Below are positions 28,599-38,334 of a DNA stretch of 64,000 nucleotides, piece by piece; the first letter of the stretch is position 1; every line of letters begins with the position of its first letter. Source of the stretch: Glacieibacterium frigidum (GTDB lineage Bacteria; Pseudomonadota; Alphaproteobacteria; Sphingomonadales; Sphingomonadaceae); assembly GCF_007097155.1 (NCBI RefSeq), contig NZ_VJWA01000001.1:1087501-1151500 (forward strand). The letters are read 5' to 3'. The notes under the pieces were generated by a model. That model was not told the origin of the DNA and ran no database searches. It saw only the letters and a list, made by a program, of their open reading frames with translations. A program made the translations under genes and the position numbers.

Positions 28599-29021
28599 GT
28601 GGCCACCACGCGCACTTTTTCGATCATCAAGCCCGATGCGACACGTCGCAACATCACCGGCGCCGTCGTCAAGATGCTGGAGGAGGCGGGCCTTCGCGTC
28701 GTCGCGTCGAAGCGCATCCACATGACGCGCGAGCAGGCCGAGGGCTTCTACGCCGTCCACCGCGAGCGCTCGTTCTTCGGCGAGCTCGTCGACTTCATGA
28801 TCTCGGGCCCGGTCGTCGTGCAGGTGCTGGAGGGCGAGGACGCCATGCAGCGCAACCGCGACATCATGGGCGCGACCAACCCCGCCAACGCCGCGCCGGG
28901 CACGATCCGCAAGGAACTGGCCGAGAGCATCGAGGCGAACACCGTTCACGGTTCGGACAGCGACGAGAATGCTGCGATTGAGATCGCTTACTTCTTCAAG
29001 CCGGAAGAAATCGTTGGCTGA
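28599..29021 (+). CDS. ndk: Nucleoside diphosphate kinase
   Basis: Ndk transfers phosphate from ATP to NDPs through a phospho-His. The 140-aa protein has [13 protein letters not shown] at the N-terminus and the active-site His117 in [11 protein letters not shown]. Other conserved parts are [18 protein letters not shown] and [15 protein letters not shown]. The start is GTG at 28599, with GGAGA nearby. A terminator hairpin follows at 29034. Confidence 0.97.
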   Translation: MATTRTFSIIKPDATRRNITGAVVKMLEEAGLRVVASKRIHMTREQAEGFYAVHRERSFFGELVDFMISGPVVVQVLEGEDAMQRNRDIMGATNPANAAPGTIRKELAESIEANTVHGSDSDENAAIEIAYFFKPEEIVG

Positions 29022-29033
29022 GCCGCGGCGCTG

Positions 29034-29061
29034 ACGGCGACGCCTTTGACGGCGTCGCCGT
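29034..29061 (+). terminator. Hairpin after ndk
   Basis: An 11-bp perfect stem (ACGGCGACGCC/GGCGTCGCCGT) with a six-base loop lies 12 bp after the ndk stop. There is no T-run, so it may be a weak intrinsic terminator or a 3' stabiliser. Confidence 0.5.
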
Positions 29062-29125
29062 GCGTGTCGGCTTGTGACTGCTTACGGACGTGTTAATCTC
29101 CCCTGAAAGCGGGGGAGACGGTTGC

Positions 29126-29815
29126 GTGAACAACTTGCTCAAAGCGGTACTCGGTGCGGCTGCGATCGCGGCGCTTGCGGTTCCGGCATCCGGCGCGACG
29201 ATCTTCGATACCGGGACGCCGACCGGCCCGGGCGGTTATTCGGTGTTCTATGCTGGTCCCGATGCCTATCAGGGCGAGGCTGCCCGTTTCACGCTGGTCG
29301 TACCCACGCGCATCACCGGCATCGAAGCCTATTTCGGGGCGTCTGCGGCGGGCAACGACGAGGTAGACCTCACCCTCTACGCGGCGGGCACGACGATCCC
29401 CGGCCGACCCTTCGACACCGAGATCGCGCGGCGAACGGTGACGATCCCCAGCACCGGGCCGGGGGGCTGGTTCGGCAGCTTCTATGACGGTCCGTTACTC
29501 GCTGCCGGTGATTACTGGGTGACCGTCACCGTCGATCCCGGCAATCCGAACGCCTGCTTCTGCTTCCTGCTGGCAGGCGGCGCACCGCAGAATATTCCGT
29601 TCGGCGCCTTCAACAATAATTTCAGTGGCAATAACTGGATCGAACGCGACCTCGAGTTCGGCTTTCGCGTCTTCGGTGATGCGGCCGCCGCCGTGCCCGA
29701 GCCTGCCAGCTGGGGGCTGATGATCGCCGGGTTCGGCATTGTCGGCAGCATTGCCCGCCGCCGCCGGAGCATGGTTTCGGCGTGGTCGAAAGGCTCTACT
29801 TGGTCTGGCGCGTGA
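29126..29815 (+). CDS. PEP-CTERM sorting-domain secreted protein
   Basis: This 229-aa protein begins MNNLLKAVLGAAAIAALAVPASGA, a signal peptide. It carries a beta-rich domain (about 25-190) of unknown function with two Cys (ACFCF) and a C-terminal PEP-CTERM signal: VPEPASWGLMIAGFGIVG then an Arg cluster. An exosortase should cleave at PEP and anchor or release it at the surface. The likely start is GTG at 29126. A 15-residue tail beyond the RRRR cluster is unusual, and the last 20 bp overlap the convergent metallo-hydrolase gene. Confidence 0.85.
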   Translation: MNNLLKAVLGAAAIAALAVPASGATIFDTGTPTGPGGYSVFYAGPDAYQGEAARFTLVVPTRITGIEAYFGASAAGNDEVDLTLYAAGTTIPGRPFDTEIARRTVTIPSTGPGGWFGSFYDGPLLAAGDYWVTVTVDPGNPNACFCFLLAGGAPQNIPFGAFNNNFSGNNWIERDLEFGFRVFGDAAAAVPEPASWGLMIAGFGIVGSIARRRRSMVSAWSKGSTWSGA

Positions 29816-30638
29816 GTTCGGCCTCGAAGGCCTTCTTTGCGTCGGCAGCGAGTTTGGGCAGCAGCCCCGGCATCAGAAAAGCGTCCGCGTCACCTGCGTC
29901 GCGCCGCGCGGCGCGGGCCAGCAGCTCGACCCCTTCGGGGTGCCCCGGCAGGACGACGTCGGCGCGTAGCTTGGCGGTGGCCGGGAAGCTGCGGCGGAAG
30001 TCGGCGACGATGCCGGGATAGCCGGTGTTGTCGATAAGCTTGTTGCCCGCCACCGTCAGGCTGCACGGGAAGACGACGCGCAGGGTGCGTCCGCGCTCCT
30101 TCGTCGTCGTCGTCCAGGTCGTGCACCCGGGCGTATGGCCCGGCGTCACGATGGGGGTCAGCGCGATGCTGCCGACGCGCTCGGGCCGGCCCTCGCGGAG
30201 AAGCCGGTCGACCTTGACCGCGGGAAAGGTGACGACGCCGTAGCTGACGATACTCGGCGGCGTGCCGCTTTCGAGCGCACCCCGGTCGGCGGCGCTCGCC
30301 ACCATCGTCGCGCCGGTGTCGCGCTTCAGCCGGGCGAGGCCTGCCGCATGGTCGAAGTGCGCATGGCTGTTGAGCAGCAGCTTCACGTCGCGCAGCCGGA
30401 AGCCTAGGCCTTCGATGTTACGCTCAATGCCCTCGACATTCTCGTCCATCGTGCCGTCGAGCAGGACGTGGCCGCGCGGCGAGGTGATCAGATACGCCGC
30501 CAGCCCCTTGCTGCCGACGTAATAGATATTGCCGACGATGCGGAACGGGGCGGTCGGCTCGGTCCAGGCGGGCGGGTCGAGCGCTGCGGCGGCAGGGGTC
30601 GGACAGACCAGCGCGGCGAGCAGGGCAAAGCGCATCAT
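29796..30638 (-). CDS. B3-type metallo-beta-lactamase-fold hydrolase
   Basis: This is a 280-aa secreted hydrolase with signal peptide [20 protein letters not shown]. The zinc motif HAHFDH (His92, His94, Asp96, His97), IVTPGHTPGCTTW with the second-site His, and VVLPGHPEGVELLAR with a further His follow the subclass B3 pattern. NIYYVGSKGLAAYLITSPRGHVLLDG is the typical N-terminal strand. It may hydrolyse beta-lactams or another substrate; the sequence alone cannot decide. Its ATG overlaps the purN stop (ATGA), so it is translated with the purM-purN unit. Confidence 0.85.
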   Translation of the reverse strand: MMRFALLAALVCPTPAAAALDPPAWTEPTAPFRIVGNIYYVGSKGLAAYLITSPRGHVLLDGTMDENVEGIERNIEGLGFRLRDVKLLLNSHAHFDHAAGLARLKRDTGATMVASAADRGALESGTPPSIVSYGVVTFPAVKVDRLLREGRPERVGSIALTPIVTPGHTPGCTTWTTTTKERGRTLRVVFPCSLTVAGNKLIDNTGYPGIVADFRRSFPATAKLRADVVLPGHPEGVELLARAARRDAGDADAFLMPGLLPKLAADAKKAFEAELTRQTK

Positions 30639-31576
30639 AGCATCATCATCGTCGCCAGACGTTTCGGGGCAACCGCCTGCCAGCTGCGGGTCAGCCAGTC
30701 GGCGATGCCGTCCCAGTCGGTGTCGCCAAGGTCGAGCCGAATGCCGAGCCAGCCGTCGCCGAAATAGGCGGGGCGGAAATGGCGCTCGGGATCGCTGTCG
30801 ATCAGCATGTCCTGTTCGTCGCGGCCGCTGATCTTGACCAGCAGCGCGATCTTGCCGTCGCCGTGGTGGTTGGCGGTGACATAGGCGAACTTTTTGCCCT
30901 TGATGATGCCGAAGCACGCCATGCCGTGCGACACGGTCTCTTCCGCCTCGGGCAGCGCGAAGGCGCGTTCGCGCACCTGCGCAGTCAGGTGATGGGCGGA
31001 GCCGTCGCGGCCGACGAGTTCGGCGAGCACGCGCGGGTAGAGCTGATGCTCGGCGTATTGGATGCGCTGCGCGAGGCTTTCGGGCGTGTCGCCGGGCAGC
31101 ACCGCGACGCGAACCTGGCCGAGGATCGGCCCGTCATCGAGTTCGGGCGTCACGAGGTGGACGGTGCAGCCGCTGACCGTCTCGCCCGCCGCGAGCACGG
31201 CCTCGTGGACGTGCAGGCCCTTGTGAAGCGGCAGCAGCGACGGGTGGATATTCACCATTCGGCCCGCCCATTTCGAGACGAAGGCGTCGGAAAGCAGCCG
31301 CATGTATCCCGCCAGGGCGATGTGCGTGACGCCGGCACGGTCGAGTTCGTCGTCGACCAGCGCATCGAAGGCGGCGCGGTCCATCCCGCGGTGCGACGCC
31401 GCGAACACCGGCACGCCCTCGGCGCGCGCCAGCGCGAGGCCCGGCGCATCGGGCTGATTCGAAACGACGATCGCGATGTTGTACGGACAAGTCTCGGCCT
31501 GCGAGGCGTAGAGCAGCGCCGCCATGTTCGAGCCGCGGCCCGAAATCAGTACCCCGACGCGCGCCTTGTCAGGCAA
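30635..31576 (-). CDS. purN: Phosphoribosylglycinamide formyltransferase PurN fused to an MmcQ/YjbR-like domain
   Basis: PurN transfers formyl from 10-formyl-THF to GAR in purine synthesis. The 313-aa protein has the PurN domain at residues 1-195: [26 protein letters not shown], the catalytic [18 protein letters not shown] and [13 protein letters not shown]. Residues about 200-313 form a second domain ([51 protein letters not shown]) resembling MmcQ/YjbR-type proteins. Normal PurN is about 200 aa, so this is a fusion. Its first 8 bp overlap the end of purM and its stop overlaps the start of the metallo-hydrolase. Confidence 0.9.
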   Translation of the reverse strand: MPDKARVGVLISGRGSNMAALLYASQAETCPYNIAIVVSNQPDAPGLALARAEGVPVFAASHRGMDRAAFDALVDDELDRAGVTHIALAGYMRLLSDAFVSKWAGRMVNIHPSLLPLHKGLHVHEAVLAAGETVSGCTVHLVTPELDDGPILGQVRVAVLPGDTPESLAQRIQYAEHQLYPRVLAELVGRDGSAHHLTAQVRERAFALPEAEETVSHGMACFGIIKGKKFAYVTANHHGDGKIALLVKISGRDEQDMLIDSDPERHFRPAYFGDGWLGIRLDLGDTDWDGIADWLTRSWQAVAPKRLATMMML

Positions 31577-32651
31577 GGTGGACCGCCTCCCACGCGCCGC
31601 GGCTGTTCCACACCTCGTCGGCGCCGAACACGGTGCAGCCGCGCGGGCCCACGTCGACCGCGCCGATGACGTGTACGGTCTCGCCCGCCGCCGCCAACGC
31701 CTCGCTCACCGGTGTCACGGCATCGGCGGCGACGCTGATCACCATGCCGATGCCGCAATTGAAGGTGCGCGCCAGTTCGCCCGGCTCGATCCGCCCGCGC
31801 GCCTGCAGCCAGGCGAACAGCGGCGACTGCAGCCACGCGCCTGCATCGATGCGCGCGTGGCAGCCCTCGGGCAGGACGCGCGGCACATTCTCGAGCAGCC
31901 CGCCGCCGGTGATGTGCGCGAGCGCGTGGACGTGCCCGGCGCGGATGACCGGCAGCAGCGACCGCACGTAGATGCGCGTCGGCTCGAGCAGCGCGTCGCC
32001 CAATGTCCGCTCGATGTCGAACGGGGCAGGGCGGTCGAGCGGCACGCCCTCGATCAGGCGGCGGATCAACGAGAAGCCGTTCGAATGCGCCCCCGACGAT
32101 GCGAGGCCGAGCAGCACGTCGCCCGCCGCGACCTTGTCGCCCGTCAGCTGCTCGCCGCGCTCGACCGCACCGACCGCGAAGCCCGCAAGGTCATAGTCGC
32201 CGGGCGCGTACATCCCCGGCATCTCGGCGGTCTCGCCACCGATCAGTGCGCAGCCGGCGATCCGGCAGCCGTCGGCGATGCCGGCGATCACGGCCTGCGC
32301 AACCGCGGGGTCGAGCTTGGCGCTCGCGAAATAATCGAGGAAGAACAGCGGCTCGGCGCCCTGGACGATCAGGTCGTTGACGCACATCGCGACGAGGTCG
32401 ATGCCGACGGTCGCATGGTTGCCGGTGTCGATGGCGAGGCGCAGCTTGGTGCCGACGCCGTCGTTCGCCGCGACGAGCAGCGGGTCCTTGAAGCCCGCCG
32501 CCTTCGGATCGAAGAAACCGCCGAAGCCGCCGATCTCGGCGTCCGCCCCCGGCCGAGCGGTGGCACGCACGAGCGGCGCAATGGCGCGCACCAGCGCATT
32601 ACCCGCGGCGATCGATACGCCCGCGTCGGCATAGGTGAGGGGCTTTTGCAT
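31569..32651 (-). CDS. purM: Phosphoribosylformylglycinamidine cyclo-ligase PurM
   Basis: PurM closes FGAM to AIR with ATP. The 360-aa protein has [15 protein letters not shown] at the N-terminus, [16 protein letters not shown], the segment [63 protein letters not shown] and [12 protein letters not shown]. The ATG at 32651 matches the family start. Its stop overlaps the purN start by 8 bp, making a purM-purN unit. Confidence 0.97.
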   Translation of the reverse strand: MQKPLTYADAGVSIAAGNALVRAIAPLVRATARPGADAEIGGFGGFFDPKAAGFKDPLLVAANDGVGTKLRLAIDTGNHATVGIDLVAMCVNDLIVQGAEPLFFLDYFASAKLDPAVAQAVIAGIADGCRIAGCALIGGETAEMPGMYAPGDYDLAGFAVGAVERGEQLTGDKVAAGDVLLGLASSGAHSNGFSLIRRLIEGVPLDRPAPFDIERTLGDALLEPTRIYVRSLLPVIRAGHVHALAHITGGGLLENVPRVLPEGCHARIDAGAWLQSPLFAWLQARGRIEPGELARTFNCGIGMVISVAADAVTPVSEALAAAGETVHVIGAVDVGPRGCTVFGADEVWNSRGAWEAVHLA

Positions 32652-32686
32652 GCGTCCGGGCTTAGCGGTGCCGACGCCCGGTGTCA

Positions 32687-34153
32687 TCAGCCCGGCGGCG
32701 TATAGGCGTCGAGGAACGGCTGCAGGAACGCGCGATAGGGCTCCGATGCGCCGAGCCCGTCGCGGTTGATCGGGCGGCGGACCTGCAGCGCGCTCGCGGT
32801 GGCGACGACGCGTTCGGTCTTGTGGCTGGTGTGCGCGCCTGCCTCGTCGGCGAGACCGCAGTGCGCGAGCAGGCGGCGCGTCCACCCGGCGGGATCGTCG
32901 ATCAGCTCGGTATAGGGCACGACGAGCAGCCGGTCGCCGAGGCGGCCCTTCCAGAACGCGCGAAGCTGGTCCTCCAGCATGAAATGATGCGCGATGTCGC
33001 CGAGGTCGTAGCTCCAGCCGACGCCGTGGATGAAGAAGGTGCGGAAGCACGACCAGGCGCTGTCGAGCGGGTCGCGCTGCATCCAGATCAGCGGGGCGTC
33101 GGGCAGTGCGGTGGCGATCAGCCCGAGGCAGCGGCTGACGTCGATCGTCTTGTCGACGACCCGGCCGCCGCTGCCGAAGCGCTCGGCCATCAGGTGCAGA
33201 TAAAGGTCGGCGAGACCCTCGAGCGTGCCGCCCTTCGCCAGATAGGCCCCCAGCGCGTCGCCCGACACGCCGCCCGCCGCCACCGCGACATGCTGCACGA
33301 TATTGAGCTCGCCGCCGTCGGCCACGGCGCTGTGGCTGGCGATGATGTGCTCGACGAGGGTCGTGCCCGAGCGCGGCAGGCCGGTTACGAAAATCGGGCG
33401 GCTGGTGTCGCGCGTCTGGCGGGCGCGCAATGCCTCGACATGGCCGTCGGGCCAGCCGGTCATCGCCGCGGCAGCGTTGGCGGTGTTGCCGGCGCGGCTG
33501 TACGGCGTCTCGCTGCGCAGCAGGCGCGCACCCTCCTTGTAGGCGGCGAAGGCGGCGGCGGGGTCGCGGCGGTCCGCGTACAGCTTGCCCAGCGCATAAT
33601 GATAGCGCGCATAATCGGCCAGCCCCTGGCGCGCCGCGGCGGCGCCATCGGCGATCATGCGCTCGCCGAGCGGGTCGTTCGCCAGATTGCCTGTCGCGGC
33701 GAGCGTCAGCCACGCCGGGCCCCAGCCGGGCCGGTGCTTGACCGCCAGTTCGAGCTGTTCGCGCGCCTCGTCGACGCGGCCCAGCGTCATCGCGGTATTG
33801 CCCAGCACATAGGCATGGCCGGCGCGGTCGGGGACGTCGGCGGGGAGCGTCGCGAGCAGGTCGTGCGCCTCGCGCAGACGTCCCGACTGGGTCAGCAGAA
33901 CGACCTTCGAATAGCGCGCCTGGGGCACGCCTTTGGCGGCGGCGACATAGGCATCGATGGCGCGGTGCGCGAGCGTCAGCTCGCCGCTGACCTGCATGAG
34001 CTGCGACAGCGACTTCCACTGCTCGCCGAGCGGCGCGCGCGCGTCGAGCAGTGCGGCGACCGCGGCATTGCTCGCGGCACGGTCGCGACTCGCCAGCGCG
34101 GCCTTGAGGCGGGCGACGAGGTTGGCGGGAATGGTGGCGCGATTGGCTTGCAC
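32687..34153 (-). CDS. TPR-containing sulfotransferase family protein
   Basis: This is a 488-aa protein. Residues 1-235 hold tetratricopeptide-like helices (for example [20 protein letters not shown] and [20 protein letters not shown]). A P-loop-like PAPS-binding motif, [10 protein letters not shown] (about 256-265), starts a sulfotransferase domain with [16 protein letters not shown]-like core and [27 protein letters not shown] (PAPS 3'-phosphate segment). It may transfer sulfate to a protein or polysaccharide. There is no signal peptide. The start is GTG at 34153. It follows purM at 36 bp on the complement, without overlap. Confidence 0.88.
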   Translation of the reverse strand: MQANRATIPANLVARLKAALASRDRAASNAAVAALLDARAPLGEQWKSLSQLMQVSGELTLAHRAIDAYVAAAKGVPQARYSKVVLLTQSGRLREAHDLLATLPADVPDRAGHAYVLGNTAMTLGRVDEAREQLELAVKHRPGWGPAWLTLAATGNLANDPLGERMIADGAAAARQGLADYARYHYALGKLYADRRDPAAAFAAYKEGARLLRSETPYSRAGNTANAAAAMTGWPDGHVEALRARQTRDTSRPIFVTGLPRSGTTLVEHIIASHSAVADGGELNIVQHVAVAAGGVSGDALGAYLAKGGTLEGLADLYLHLMAERFGSGGRVVDKTIDVSRCLGLIATALPDAPLIWMQRDPLDSAWSCFRTFFIHGVGWSYDLGDIAHHFMLEDQLRAFWKGRLGDRLLVVPYTELIDDPAGWTRRLLAHCGLADEAGAHTSHKTERVVATASALQVRRPINRDGLGASEPYRAFLQPFLDAYTPPG

Positions 34154-34354
34154 GCCGCTGTCCTAGCCAATCGCGGTTCGCCGTCAAACAATGACCCCAG
34201 TCATCGGCGAAACGTTTGTGGCGCAATTACCGCAGCAACGAGATTTTCGACCAAGTCGCTGAATTTGCGATGGAACGATTGGACATTGCGAGGCCGGCTC
34301 AACAGGGTGCTCCCCGGCGGCGCGGTGCCGTAGAAATACTTAAAGGGGTCGTGA

Positions 34355-35596
34355 ATGTTGCTTAAGCAGTTCCTATTTGCCGGGACGGCGCTTGCCGTCG
34401 TCACGGGCACCAGCGCCCAGGCGATGACGATCAACCTCGTCGATTTCGGCGGTGTGACGGGCTCGCAGGCCGAGCAGGGCTTCCGCGTCGCCGCCGATTA
34501 TTGGGCGAAGATGTTCACCAACGACGTGACGATCAACCTCGGCGTCACCTTCGCGCCGCTCGCGCCGAACATCATCGGGTCGACGGGCAGCCGTCGCCTC
34601 GACTATTCGGTCGCCGGCTATCAGGCGCTGCTCAACACGTCGAAGAGCAATTCGGTGCTCGACCAGAACATCGTGCTGCCGACGCTGACCAATGGCGGCA
34701 TGAGCTTCATCGCCAACGGCGTCGACGCCAACGGCGACATGTCGACCGCCGACCAGTTCAAATATTACATCAACGGCGACCAGACCGCCGCGCAGACGCT
34801 GTACACCAACTCGGCGACGATCAAGGCGATCGGCGGCGAGGTGGCGAACGGCAACGTCTGCTCGAACGCCAATGCGACGACGCGTGGCCTGTGCGACGGC
34901 CGGGTGACCTTCAGCAGCAACTTCGGCTTCGACTTCAATCCCGGTAACGGCCTGACCCCCGACACTTTCGACTTCATCGCCGTCGCGATCCACGAGATCG
35001 GCCATGCGCTGGGCTTCGTGTCGGGCGTCGATCTGGTCGACTATTACAGCTACCCGAACGGCCCGGGCGGCGGCGCGCTCGGCTACAACTTCAACGATAC
35101 GTCGCTGTTCACCGCGCTCGACATGTTCCGCTACAGCAACGACCCGACGAACGTCGCACCGGGTGCCGGTCCGTCGCTCGACCTGACCGTCGGCGGCACG
35201 CGCTACTTCTCGGTCGACGGCGGCCTCACGGCGGCGTTCGGCAACACGCTGTCGACGGGTGCCTACAACGGTGACGGCCGCCAGGCGTCGCACTGGAAGG
35301 ACACGCCCAACTGCCAGGTTGGCAACGGCATCATGGACCCGACCTTCTGCTTCGAGCAGCGCGGCGTCATCACCGCGCTCGATCTTGCAGGGTTCGACGC
35401 GATGGGCTGGAACCTCGCCTTCGACGTGCTCGGCAAGGACGCGAACTACAACGTCTCGACGACGAAGATCCTCGCCGACTATCTCGGCACGTCGGTGCCC
35501 GAGCCCGCCAGCTGGGCGATGATGATCGCGGGCTTCGGCCTCGTCGGCGGGGCGATGCGCCGCCGCGCCTCGTCGGTGACCTTCAACGCCATCTGA
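34355..35596 (+). CDS. PEP-CTERM zinc metalloprotease-like protein
   Basis: This 413-aa protein has a signal peptide (MLLKQFLFAGTALAVVTGTSAQA), a repeat-free domain with AVAIHEIGHALGFVSGVDLVD (the HExxHxxGxxH-like zinc site of metzincin type, here HEIGHALGF) and a C-terminal PEP-CTERM signal VPEPASWAMMIAGFGLVGGAMRRR. It resembles the NF038122-type metalloprotease described in PEP-CTERM bacteria. It would be exported, cleaved by exosortase at PEP and act at the surface. AAAGGGG precedes the ATG. Substrate unknown. Confidence 0.88.
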   Translation: MLLKQFLFAGTALAVVTGTSAQAMTINLVDFGGVTGSQAEQGFRVAADYWAKMFTNDVTINLGVTFAPLAPNIIGSTGSRRLDYSVAGYQALLNTSKSNSVLDQNIVLPTLTNGGMSFIANGVDANGDMSTADQFKYYINGDQTAAQTLYTNSATIKAIGGEVANGNVCSNANATTRGLCDGRVTFSSNFGFDFNPGNGLTPDTFDFIAVAIHEIGHALGFVSGVDLVDYYSYPNGPGGGALGYNFNDTSLFTALDMFRYSNDPTNVAPGAGPSLDLTVGGTRYFSVDGGLTAAFGNTLSTGAYNGDGRQASHWKDTPNCQVGNGIMDPTFCFEQRGVITALDLAGFDAMGWNLAFDVLGKDANYNVSTTKILADYLGTSVPEPASWAMMIAGFGLVGGAMRRRASSVTFNAI

Positions 35597-35613
35597 CGCG
35601 TCCCGAAACAAGA

Positions 35614-35646
35614 AGCGCCGCCGGTCTCGCGACCGGCGGCGCTTTT
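35614..35646 (+). terminator. Intrinsic terminator after the metalloprotease gene
   Basis: A 13-bp perfect stem (AGCGCCGCCGGTC/GACCGGCGGCGCT) with loop TCGC is followed by TTTT. It lies 17 bp after the stop codon. It also faces the convergent TonB receptor gene. Confidence 0.9.
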
Positions 35647-35665
35647 CGTTTGGGCTCGCGTGACC

Positions 35666-38077
35666 TCAGAACTTCTTGCGCACCGTCACGCCGAAGGTCC
35701 GCGGCTGGTTGGTCGTGAAGCCCAGCCGCGCCCGGCCGCCGCGCTCGCGGTCGAACGACAGGCGCGCATTCTCGTCGAACACGTTGGTGACGTAGCCGGT
35801 CACGCTGTACCCGGACTCGAGTTCGTATGCGATGCTGAGGTTGACCAGCTCGTACGACGGCAGCTTCAGGTCGACGACCGTCGCGTTGTTCCCCGACGCG
35901 CCGCCGAAGGGCAGGCCCGAGACGAAGCTGCGCGGGTTGCTCTCTTGGTCGCTCGGCTGGGTGAAGCGGCTGCCGATGTGCTGGACCGAGGCGTGGAACA
36001 CCAGGTTGCGCTCGTCGGCGACGGGCACGACGTAGGTGGCGTTCGCCGAGATCTGGAACTCGGGCACCGTCGGCAGGCGGTTGCCGTCGCGGATGCCCGC
36101 GATGACGACGCCCGACGTCGTGGTCACGCTCGAGTCGAACTCGGCCTGCAGAACGCTGCCCGACAGCCCGAGGTCGAGGCCCTCCGCCGGCGATGCCGAC
36201 AGCTCGAACTCGACGCCGACGCTGTGCGCCTTCGGCACGTTGAAGACGACGCGCGACGAGCAGCTGCCCGCGTCGGCGGTGACCTGCAGGTCGCTGATGT
36301 CGGCATAGAAGGCTGCGGCGTTGAAGGTGATGCCGCCGGCCTGTGCCTTGATGCCGCCTTCATAGTTCCACAGCGTCTCGTCGCCGTAGCGCGGGCGGTT
36401 GCCGTAGGTCAGCGCATCGACGCCGTTCGCGCCACCCGAGCACAGCGGGATGTTGAGCGGGTCGTTGACGCCGCCGAGGCGGAAGCCCTTCGCGGCCTGC
36501 GCGTTCAGCGTCACCGCGTCGGACACCTTGTAGCTGACCAGCACGCGCGGATTGAAGCCGTCGGACTTGGTCCGGTCGGTGTTGTTGTCGCCGTTGGCGA
36601 ACAGGCCGCCCGAGTTGAACTCGCGGCGCTCCTTGAAGTCGTAGTAGCGTAGGCCGCCGGTGACGGTCAGCGCGTCGAAGAACTCATAGCTCGCCTCGCC
36701 GAACGCCGCGAACTGCTTGAGGTTGTACGGCAGCGACGCATTGTACGGCGAATCGAGCGGAAAGCCGTTGGCGACCGCCGCCGAGGTGCCGGCGCCGAGC
36801 GTCGCGTCGGTGATTGCAGCGTAACCCGGGGTCGGCAGGCGCTGGTCGTACAGGCGGTCGGTGTCGGCGTAGAACGCGCCGATCACCCACTGGAACGGCC
36901 CTTCGCCGGTCGAGGCCAGGCGCAGCTCCTGCGTGTAGGATTCGACCTTCGTCGTGTCGCGCAGGTTCGACGGCAGCAGGATGCCGGCGGTCGGGAAGCC
37001 CAGGTCGACCGAGACGCTGCCCGTCAGCGCGCTGGCGTCGCGGCTGACCAGGATGTCGCGGTCGGTATAGGTCGACACCGAGGTCAGCGCGACGCCGCCG
37101 AAATCGATGTTCGCGGTCAGGTCGGCGATGAAGGTCTCGTCCTTGAACTGCTCGTCGAGCAGCAGGTACTGCTGACGCTCCCTGAAAGTGACCGCCGGGC
37201 GCGTCGTGGTGAACGGGTTGGCGTAGAGGTTGTACACCTCCTGCCGGTTGAAGCCGTCGGTATCGATGCGCTGGTAGATGACGCGCGGCGTGATCTGGAT
37301 GTCTTCGGTCGGCTGGAACAGCAGCGCGATGCGCCCGCCATAGCGTTCGCCGCTATTGACGTCCTCGTCGATGCCGGTCGGCTTTATCGCGTCTATATAG
37401 CCGCCGTAGCGCGTGTAATAGCCGACCGCGCGCACCGCGAGCTTGTCGGCGATCAGCGGCACGTTGACCGCGCCCTTGACGCTGCCGCCGACCTGGCCGC
37501 CGTCGATGATGTTGAGGTCGCCCTCGACCAGCCCATCGACCTCGCGGGTGTTCGGCTGGTTGGTAATGTAGCGGATCGTGCCGCCGACCGAGCCCGAGCC
37601 GAACAGCGTACCCTGCGGGCCGCGCAGCGTTTCGATGCGGTTCAGGTCGAACAGGTCGAGGTCGGGGGTGAACAGCGACAGCGAGATGACGCTCTCGTCG
37701 AGATAGACGCCGACCTGTTCCTTCACGCCGGGCTGGTCGCGGACGATCTGGCCCGCCGACACGCCGCGGATCGAGACCTGGCTCTGGCCCGGTCCCAAGT
37801 TCTGGATGGTCAGGCCGGCGACGTTGCGGCTGATGTCCTCCAGCGTCGTCGCGCCCGAGCGCTGGATGTCGACCTGCGTCTGCGCGTTGATCGAGAAGGG
37901 CACGTCCTGCAGGCGGCTGGTGCGCTTGGTCGCGGTGACGATGATGTCGCCCGCGTCGCCGCTCTCCGCCGTCTCGCTGCTGGCTGCCGCGGTTTCGTTC
38001 GCGGTCTGCGCGGACGCCCCGCCGGCGACCAGCGCGATCGCCGAAATGCTAATGAAAAGATAATGATGCACGCGCAT
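35666..38077 (-). CDS. TonB-dependent outer-membrane receptor
   Basis: This 803-aa receptor imports an unknown ligand using TonB energy. It has a signal peptide (MRVHHYLFISISAIALVAGGASA), a TonB box-like DIIVTATKR, a plug domain with VPFSINAQTQVDIQRSG and RIETLRGPQGTLFGSGSVGGTIRYIT, and a 22-strand-type barrel ending in the aromatic strand TFGVTVRKKF. The ligand is not readable; no transporter or regulator is adjacent. The AT-richer upstream region 38078-38334 is shared with the divergent manganese catalase. Confidence 0.92.
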   Translation of the reverse strand: MRVHHYLFISISAIALVAGGASAQTANETAAASSETAESGDAGDIIVTATKRTSRLQDVPFSINAQTQVDIQRSGATTLEDISRNVAGLTIQNLGPGQSQVSIRGVSAGQIVRDQPGVKEQVGVYLDESVISLSLFTPDLDLFDLNRIETLRGPQGTLFGSGSVGGTIRYITNQPNTREVDGLVEGDLNIIDGGQVGGSVKGAVNVPLIADKLAVRAVGYYTRYGGYIDAIKPTGIDEDVNSGERYGGRIALLFQPTEDIQITPRVIYQRIDTDGFNRQEVYNLYANPFTTTRPAVTFRERQQYLLLDEQFKDETFIADLTANIDFGGVALTSVSTYTDRDILVSRDASALTGSVSVDLGFPTAGILLPSNLRDTTKVESYTQELRLASTGEGPFQWVIGAFYADTDRLYDQRLPTPGYAAITDATLGAGTSAAVANGFPLDSPYNASLPYNLKQFAAFGEASYEFFDALTVTGGLRYYDFKERREFNSGGLFANGDNNTDRTKSDGFNPRVLVSYKVSDAVTLNAQAAKGFRLGGVNDPLNIPLCSGGANGVDALTYGNRPRYGDETLWNYEGGIKAQAGGITFNAAAFYADISDLQVTADAGSCSSRVVFNVPKAHSVGVEFELSASPAEGLDLGLSGSVLQAEFDSSVTTTSGVVIAGIRDGNRLPTVPEFQISANATYVVPVADERNLVFHASVQHIGSRFTQPSDQESNPRSFVSGLPFGGASGNNATVVDLKLPSYELVNLSIAYELESGYSVTGYVTNVFDENARLSFDRERGGRARLGFTTNQPRTFGVTVRKKF

Positions 38078-38222
38078 GATCGCTTCCCCAGGGCTTTATT
38101 GCCGTTGCGGGAATTATGGTCGCCGGCGGGTGCGGGTCAAACATCCGTTGGGCGTCTGCAACGATTCTAACACGGTGTGGCTTTTGCGCATGCCCTCGCC
38201 ACAGGCAATCCAAGTTAAAGTA

Positions 38223-38246
38223 ATCGACTGATCCATATCAGTCGAT
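38223..38246. promoter_or_regulatory. Perfect 10-bp inverted repeat upstream of manganese catalase
   Basis: ATCGACTGAT and ATCAGTCGAT flank a CCAT spacer in the TonB receptor/catalase intergenic region. It could be an operator for an unknown regulator or an RNA hairpin. It lies about 90 bp before the catalase start. Confidence 0.45.
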
Positions 38247-38296
38247 CAATAGAATTGCCTCGACAACGACTAAATCTGATGTGGCGCGTTCCTCCC

Positions 38297-38315
38297 GTTG
38301 ATTACCACAATCAAC
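38297..38315. promoter_or_regulatory. Inverted repeat just before the catalase RBS
   Basis: GTTGATT and AATCAAC flank ACCAC, 20 bp before the catalase start. It overlaps the leader and could be an operator or a translation-control hairpin. Confidence 0.35.
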
Positions 38316-38334
38316 TAACGAACGGAGAACGTAG

